The translations under genes and the position numbers were made by a program. Of a DNA stretch of 11,468 bases, positions 8,002 through 11,468 are shown in pieces. Position 1 is the first letter of the stretch, and each line of letters opens with the position of its first letter. Below the pieces are notes generated by a model. It was not told the origin of the DNA and searched no databases. It saw nothing but the letters and a program-made list of their open reading frames with translations. This DNA comes from Candidatus Nanopelagicales bacterium (GTDB lineage: Bacteria; Actinomycetota; Actinomycetes; S36-B12; GCA-2699445), in the NCBI GenBank assembly GCA_029939085.1, contig JAOZTQ010000026.1:1-11468 (forward strand), in the 5' to 3' direction.

Positions 8002-8619
8002 ATGGTGGCTGCCGTTCGGTTGCGTCACAGACGGCGATCAAGGGACTGGGAAGATTCCCTCCGGCATGATCTTGATGATCTGGTGGGTCTAGCCGATCAA
8101 GTGAAAAATGAAATGTGTCTTGTCGGCGGTGTCGGACTGGCTGTGAGAGGCGAAGAATTTCGTCGCAATCACTCGGACTTCGATCTTGCAGTTTTTCTCA
8201 GTGACCTACCTGAAGTGATTGCCAGTTTTGAAGGTGCCGGTTACCGCCTCCACGCAGCCAGCGCAGGTTTTTGTTTATCTCCTTGGCATCGAGTTGATCT
8301 CTTACGGAAGGTGACGGTGCCTGCAGTTGTTGCGAATCCGGATCGCTTCTGCCTGCGACTAGTGCGAAGCGACGATGAGAACTCGATGACGTATTACCGT
8401 AAGCGCACCGACGTGATGGACTTGCTCATTATGGATTTTGTAAATGAGGGAATCCTGCTTCATGGATACGATCGAATCGTTCCCAATAGTGACTTTTTCC
8501 CACTCGCTCGTTATTCCGATAGTAGATATCTACGATTGCCTAACGTTCGGTACAAGACCCATCTTCCGGCGGCTTGGCCGCGGCAACGCAAGGATCTGGC
8601 CCAGGCGGGATTGAGATGA
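8002..8619 (+). CDS. MNT-type nucleotidyltransferase, ANT(2'')/LinB-like
   Basis: Small protein, 205 residues from ATG 8002, or 212 from ATG 7981 in the same frame. It shows the minimal nucleotidyltransferase pattern of the aminoglycoside 2''-adenylyltransferase / lincosamide LinB-like group: VGGVGLAVRG (41-50), then NHSDFDLAVF with D59 and D61, a third acidic residue D99 in HRVDLL, and a C-terminal KTHLPAAWPRQRKDL resembling the conserved Lys/Arg-Lys-Asp tail of those proteins. An N-terminal Arg-rich stretch (RLRHRRRSRDW) precedes the domain. The residues needed to bind metal-NTP are present. Many relatives have no proven drug substrate, so resistance should not be assumed. It is transcribed away from the ABC exporter; 78 bases follow before the next gene. 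AAGGGA seven bases upstream favours 8002, while the possible promoter position would also allow a leaderless start at 7981. Confidence 0.75.
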   Translation: MVAAVRLRHRRRSRDWEDSLRHDLDDLVGLADQVKNEMCLVGGVGLAVRGEEFRRNHSDFDLAVFLSDLPEVIASFEGAGYRLHAASAGFCLSPWHRVDLLRKVTVPAVVANPDRFCLRLVRSDDENSMTYYRKRTDVMDLLIMDFVNEGILLHGYDRIVPNSDFFPLARYSDSRYLRLPNVRYKTHLPAAWPRQRKDLAQAGLR

Positions 8620-8681
8620 GTTACGAGTCGGTCGTCTAGCGAAAATGATTTAGTTGATTCCCCTGGCGATAGATGTGATTC

Positions 8682-8691
8682 TTGCTATCGT
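8682..8691 (+). promoter_or_regulatory. Extended -10 box of the lipoprotein gene
   Basis: TTGCTATCGT contains TGC followed by TATCGT (8686-8691), an extended -10 of the TAnnnT type. The box ends six bases before ATG 8698, so transcription should start at or next to the A of the ATG. There is no Shine-Dalgarno sequence, consistent with a leaderless mRNA. No -35 match was found at 16-18 bases. Confidence 0.45.
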
Positions 8692-8697
8692 CCCGGC

Positions 8698-9762
8698 ATG
8701 GCGACTTGTCCAGCAAAACGTGTCCTGCTGATCCCAGGGATTCTTATCTGCTCCCTGGTATTGGTCTTGTCTGGATGCTCGAGTGATAGCGAACCCGAGG
8801 GAGCAGGTGAGGTCTTCCTGGAGGCAGCCGAAGACCCAGGGCCGGATCCATTCACCAGTTCGGTTGATGCTCTAAAGGACGAAGTTACAACTCCGGGAGT
8901 TGACAAAGAACCGACTCAAACAGCGGCGCCCAGTAGTGACGCTGGGGATATAACTTCCGTTACGGCGACTCAAGGGACTGAAACCGGTCTTTACGGTGGA
9001 TCGGGAGACCGCCAAATCTGTGATCGTGGAAAGCTCATCAGCTTCCTCGAAAGTGACGTTGATAAAGCCAGTGTTTGGGCTGTTGTTTTAGGAATTGAAA
9101 CTAGCGACATTGCCGCCTATATCGGATCTCTTGCGCCAGTCATTCTGCGCTCGGATACTCGGGTCACCAATCACGGTTACTCCGATGGTGCTGCGACTCC
9201 GCGCCAGTCAGTTCTTCAGGTTGGTACTGCGGTGTTGGTTGACGACACTGGTACTCCTCGAGTTCGGTGTGAATGTGGAAACCCGTTGTTGGAGCCAATT
9301 CCGGTAGATTCCGGCCCCAACTATGTGGGCGATCAGTGGGTAGGTTTCGATCCTGGCTCCATCAGCGTGATCGAGCCAGGTGCGCAGGTCACGGTGCTGG
9401 TCGTCATCAGCATCGAGACCAATCAGGAGATTGAAATCGCGGTAGGTAACCGCGCTGAGCCGTCAGGTTCACCGGAGCCCAGTGAATCAGCCACCGCAAG
9501 CCCGTCGAGTTCAGACTCGGCGTCGGCGTCACCGAGTGGAACTAATTCGTCCAACCCGGACTACACCAGTTGCGCGCGACGCTACGGAGAGTTGGTGCGG
9601 GATCTCACGTTGGCGGGTGGCATCGAACCATCCGATGCCCAGCGTTGGTCTGGTCAGGCAGAGGAAGCGGCCACTAAAGCTGAACAAGGAGACGTGGACG
9701 GTGCCCTCGCCATTTGCGAGCAGACCGTATCGGAGATGCAAGCCGCACTCGATGGCTCCTAA
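8698..9762 (+). CDS. DUF6777-like secreted lipoprotein with extra C-terminal domain
   Basis: A 354-residue surface lipoprotein of unknown function. A basic n-region and hydrophobic stretch (residues 5-24) end in the lipobox LSGC, so C27 should be lipidated and the protein anchored outside the membrane. The core (about 38-200) has EVFLEAAEDPGPDPFT, GLYGGSG, RSDTRVTNHGY, SVLQVGTAVLVDD and RVRCECGNPL; this wording matches what I remember of actinobacterial DUF6777 proteins. C108, C191 and C193 are in the core. After a beta-like segment to about 252 comes a Ser/Pro/Glu linker (253-287). A short helical domain (289-352) with C292 and C340, which could pair, closes the protein (TSCARRYGELV, ALAICEQTVSEMQ). 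The start lacks a ribosome site but sits six bases after a -10 box. Its TAA overlaps the stop of the opposing nagZ-like gene. Family assignment is from memory and is moderate; function is unknown. Confidence 0.85.
   Translation: MATCPAKRVLLIPGILICSLVLVLSGCSSDSEPEGAGEVFLEAAEDPGPDPFTSSVDALKDEVTTPGVDKEPTQTAAPSSDAGDITSVTATQGTETGLYGGSGDRQICDRGKLISFLESDVDKASVWAVVLGIETSDIAAYIGSLAPVILRSDTRVTNHGYSDGAATPRQSVLQVGTAVLVDDTGTPRVRCECGNPLLEPIPVDSGPNYVGDQWVGFDPGSISVIEPGAQVTVLVVISIETNQEIEIAVGNRAEPSGSPEPSESATASPSSSDSASASPSGTNSSNPDYTSCARRYGELVRDLTLAGGIEPSDAQRWSGQAEEAATKAEQGDVDGALAICEQTVSEMQAALDGS
9759..9762. other. Overlapping convergent stop codons (CTAA)
   Basis: The four bases CTAA hold both the plus-strand TAA of the lipoprotein gene (9760-9762) and the minus-strand TAG of the nagZ-like gene (9761 down to 9759). 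There is therefore no intergenic space, and no terminator hairpin lies between the genes. Confidence 0.9.
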
Positions 9763-10868
9763 GGTTCACGCAGCTGTTGAATGCGGGATGAGGCGGCTTC
9801 AAGTTGGTCGCGCGTCAAAGTGCCTCGGTTCAGTGCTTGCTTAATCGCTTTTACCGACGGCGCGATGCTGCTGGTGCACACCATTGCCCAGTCGACACCC
9901 GCTTTAAGTGCCGCAACGACGGCCTGGGCTGGGCTCATGCCTCGAGCGCTACTGGCCGCCGCCATCGATAGTGAGTCAGTCATGATGACAGCGTCTGGTC
10001 CTGCATCGGCTCGCAGCACGCTAATTGCGCGCGGTGATTGTGATGCCGGTACTCCTGGTTTGGTCAGACCCTGCGACTGGACGTGAGCCACCATGACCGC
10101 GGGTGTTGGTTGTGCGGCGATAAATCTTTGAAACGGGATGAGATCAGCTTGCTTCAGACGTGAGTAACTTGGGACTCGCGCGGCCTGCTCGTGCGTATCA
10201 GCAGCATGACCATGACCAGGCCAATGTTTGACGACTGGAACCACCGACGACTTTCGTAGCCCCTTACTCCAAGCGTTCACAGCCCGCGCGGTTCGATCAG
10301 GGCTGGTGGAGAACGCACGGTTAGCGCGATCGAGATAACTACCCGGTACTCGAAGATCAGCAACCGGGGCAAGCGCCATACTGACACCAAGACTAGCCAT
10401 CCGAGCGCCATATTTTTTGGCGGTGGTGCGTAGTTTGGACTTGGACCAACTTCCCATGGTTTCCGCCGCAGGCAGGGGGTAGATCAACGGACTGAGTCGC
10501 TGAACGAAACCACCCTCTTCATCGCTCGCAATGATGGGAGCCGCATTCTTTGGCGCAGCTGCTTGAACTTGACGCAAACGTGAGCGGAGGTCTCTGGGTG
10601 GGTTGGAACCGAGCAAGACGATCCCTCCGACGCCTGCTGCGGCCATTCGCCGTTGAGATGCGGTGTCACCGGAGTCGGCGCAGCCGAAGATGACTGAAGC
10701 CGCTAGCCGGCTCTTGCTGAGTTTGGCTGCGGCTGCTTCCCGTGTGTTGCTCGAGTCGATGGCAGCCGCCGGAGCGTCAGTTACTGAAGGCTCTGTGGGA
10801 TAAGAGCCGACCAGGAGAAGGCCTGCTGCGATGGCAGTAACCCCCACTGCCTGCACTGATCCGTTCAT
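9759..10868 (-). CDS. nagZ: Exported GH3 beta-N-acetylhexosaminidase (NagZ-like)
   Basis: Glycoside hydrolase family 3 enzyme expected to remove terminal N-acetylglucosamine from cell-wall muropeptides or similar glycans. It has 369 residues from ATG 10868. Visible in order: DEEGG (116-120) in the substrate-binding region, LAPVADLR (167-173), the NagZ signature KHWPGHGHAADTH (214-226) with K214, H215 and the acid/base His H226, and MTDSLSM with the likely nucleophile D298 (commonly TDDLSM; here the second Asp is Ser). An N-terminal hydrophobic segment (residues 5-22) followed by a low-complexity linker suggests export or membrane anchoring, but the n-region MNGSVQ has no basic residue, which is unusual. 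The frame continues upstream to ATG 10955, which would add 29 residues including Arg but overlap gluQ. ATG 10868 is preferred because a -10 box lies exactly six bases before it. It is divergent from gluQ. Confidence 0.9.
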   Translation of the reverse strand: MNGSVQAVGVTAIAAGLLLVGSYPTEPSVTDAPAAAIDSSNTREAAAAKLSKSRLAASVIFGCADSGDTASQRRMAAAGVGGIVLLGSNPPRDLRSRLRQVQAAAPKNAAPIIASDEEGGFVQRLSPLIYPLPAAETMGSWSKSKLRTTAKKYGARMASLGVSMALAPVADLRVPGSYLDRANRAFSTSPDRTARAVNAWSKGLRKSSVVPVVKHWPGHGHAADTHEQAARVPSYSRLKQADLIPFQRFIAAQPTPAVMVAHVQSQGLTKPGVPASQSPRAISVLRADAGPDAVIMTDSLSMAAASSARGMSPAQAVVAALKAGVDWAMVCTSSIAPSVKAIKQALNRGTLTRDQLEAASSRIQQLREP

Positions 10869-10903
10869 CACAGCATTGTGGCTGGTGTTTGGCCTCTCAC
10901 CAA
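10869..10903 (-). promoter_or_regulatory. nagZ promoter, likely leaderless
   Basis: On the minus strand TTGGTG (10903 to 10898) is followed after exactly 17 bases by CACAAT (10880 to 10875), then six bases, then ATG 10868. Spacing fits a sigma-70-type promoter starting at the A of ATG. No ribosome binding site is present. Confidence 0.5.
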
Positions 10904-10905
10904 AC
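10887..10905. repeat. Inverted repeat GTTTGG-N7-CCAAAC, candidate operator
   Basis: A perfect six-base inverted repeat with a seven-base spacer lies in the middle of the nagZ/gluQ divergent gap. One arm overlaps the -35 box of nagZ. Its place and symmetry suit a dimeric repressor site that could control nagZ and perhaps gluQ, but no regulator gene is nearby to support this. Confidence 0.4.
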
Positions 10906-10921
10906 TGCGGGTCCGGCGCGG

Positions 10922-10927
10922 CACAAT
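10922..10927 (+). promoter_or_regulatory. -10 box of gluQ, likely leaderless
   Basis: CACAAT ends six bases before GTG 10934, the same box and spacing as on the opposite strand for nagZ. The transcription start would fall on the GTG. No -35 match is visible. A CAGGT directly against the GTG is too close to act as a normal ribosome site. Confidence 0.4.
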
Positions 10928-10933
10928 ACAGGT

Positions 10934-11468
10934 GTGTCCGGTCGATTTGCGCCATCTCCTACGGGAGAGCTTCATGTCGGGAATTTACGGACAGCTTTGG
11001 TTGCATGGCTGGCGGCTCGATCGCAGGCTGACGACTTCATCATTCGAATGGAAGATCTGGATTTGGCCCAATCAAGTCGAGATTGGGAACAGGCCCAGTT
11101 GCGCGAGCTTGGTGAATTAGGTCTGGATTGGGATGGCGAAGTTATTCGACAAAGTGATCGGTTTGCGATCTACCGGGCGGCAATCGAAGACTTAGCGGCG
11201 CGTGGTTTGGTGTATCCGTGTTACTGCTCCAGACGTGAGATACGTCAGCAAATCGAGTCAGCGGTAAGCGCACCGCACGGTATGCCTGGGGCATACCCCG
11301 GCACGTGCCGGGACCTCGACCCAGGTGCCGAACAAGACAAACGGGAACAGGGCAGATCGCCTGCACTGCGGCTGCGTGCGGAAAACCAGGAAAAGGAATT
11401 CTTGGATCGTCGGTTAGGCCTGCAACACGGCGGCGTCGACGATGTAGTCCTAGCTCGGGCCGACGGGG
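10934..11468 (+). CDS. gluQ: Glutamyl-Q tRNA(Asp) synthetase, N-terminal part (cut by window end)
   Basis: Paralogue of the glutamyl-tRNA synthetase catalytic domain that activates glutamate and attaches it to queuosine at position 34 of tRNA(Asp), a wobble-base modification. The visible 178 residues begin VSGRFAPSPTGELHVGN, with the class I HIGH-type motif HVGN at 14-17, then RMEDLD (38-43) contacting glutamate. A zinc site characteristic of GluQRS follows: C96 and C98 in CYCSRRE, Y121, and C125 in AYPGTCR. The SAPHGMPGAYPGTCR wording matches actinobacterial members as I remember them. GTG 10934 is chosen because the conserved SGRFAPSPTG begins right after it and a -10 box lies six bases upstream. 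The KMSKS-type loop and C-terminus lie beyond the window, as does proof that the anticodon-binding domain is absent. Discriminating glutamyl-tRNA synthetase is the alternative but does not usually carry this zinc motif. Confidence 0.9.
   Translation, partial: MSGRFAPSPTGELHVGNLRTALVAWLAARSQADDFIIRMEDLDLAQSSRDWEQAQLRELGELGLDWDGEVIRQSDRFAIYRAAIEDLAARGLVYPCYCSRREIRQQIESAVSAPHGMPGAYPGTCRDLDPGAEQDKREQGRSPALRLRAENQEKEFLDRRLGLQHGGVDDVVLARADG
11279..11312. repeat. Two abutting palindromes inside gluQ
   Basis: GGTATGCC-TGG-GGCATACC (11279-11297) is a perfect eight-base hairpin. It runs into the perfect 16-base palindrome CCCGGCACGTGCCGGG (11297-11312); the two share base 11297. They lie in the codons for the linker and the Tyr/Cys half of the zinc site (HGMPGAYPGTCRD), so they are translated. 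They may be chance, a strong mRNA structure or a binding site. Confidence 0.6.

Noticed and set aside
8002..8619. Calling the MNT protein an antibiotic-resistance gene or an abortive-infection (AbiEii) toxin
   Set aside because: The fold motif is shared by many functions; no antitoxin partner gene is adjacent and no substrate-specific residues were recognised.
11142..11366. Minus-strand open frame opposite gluQ
   Set aside because: The plus strand has the clear GluQRS zinc motif in this stretch; the reverse frame shows nothing recognisable.

Overview
The window looks like a chromosomal segment from an actinobacterium (Actinomycetota) with moderate rather than very high GC (judged by eye, not computed). 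The pointers are: frequent GTG starts; a biotinylated alpha subunit that carries both biotin carboxylase and biotin carrier domains; an actinobacterial-type glutamyl-Q-tRNA synthetase zinc region; a secreted lipoprotein resembling the DUF6777 family of actinobacteria; and several genes whose -10-like box sits only six bases before the start codon, as expected for leaderless mRNAs. I see no insertion sequence, integrase, tRNA, rRNA or CRISPR array.

Left part (about 305-6030, plus strand): a tightly packed leucine-degradation operon. mccB and mccA encode the two subunits of 3-methylcrotonyl-CoA carboxylase, and mvaB encodes HMG-CoA lyase. The carboxylase makes 3-methylglutaconyl-CoA. After hydration by an enzyme not in this window, the lyase splits HMG-CoA into acetyl-CoA and acetoacetate. 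The first three genes overlap by a few bases. A fourth gene of unknown role, with a nucleotidyltransferase-fold signature (GS, DxD, later acidic residue), follows 44 bases later and appears co-transcribed.

Middle (6034-8619): a minus-strand ABC exporter half-transporter meets the operon tail-to-tail with 3 bases between stop codons. It is divergent from a second, unrelated small nucleotidyltransferase of the ANT(2'')/LinB-like MNT type. Two different nucleotidyltransferase-fold genes therefore flank the exporter.

Right part (8698-11468): a lipoprotein gene with a lipobox, a DUF6777-like core, a Ser/Pro-rich linker and a short Cys-containing helical C-terminal domain converges on a minus-strand exported GH3 beta-N-acetylhexosaminidase (nagZ-like); their stop codons overlap in a CTAA. 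nagZ is divergent from gluQ, cut by the window end, across a 65-base gap. That gap holds two -10 boxes (CACAAT), each exactly six bases before its start codon, and a perfect GTTTGG-N7-CCAAAC inverted repeat.

I do not see a defined new defence or biosynthetic system. The most interesting items are the operon-linked nucleotidyltransferase-fold protein, the compact divergent leaderless promoter pair and the multi-domain lipoprotein next to a cell-wall glycosidase.
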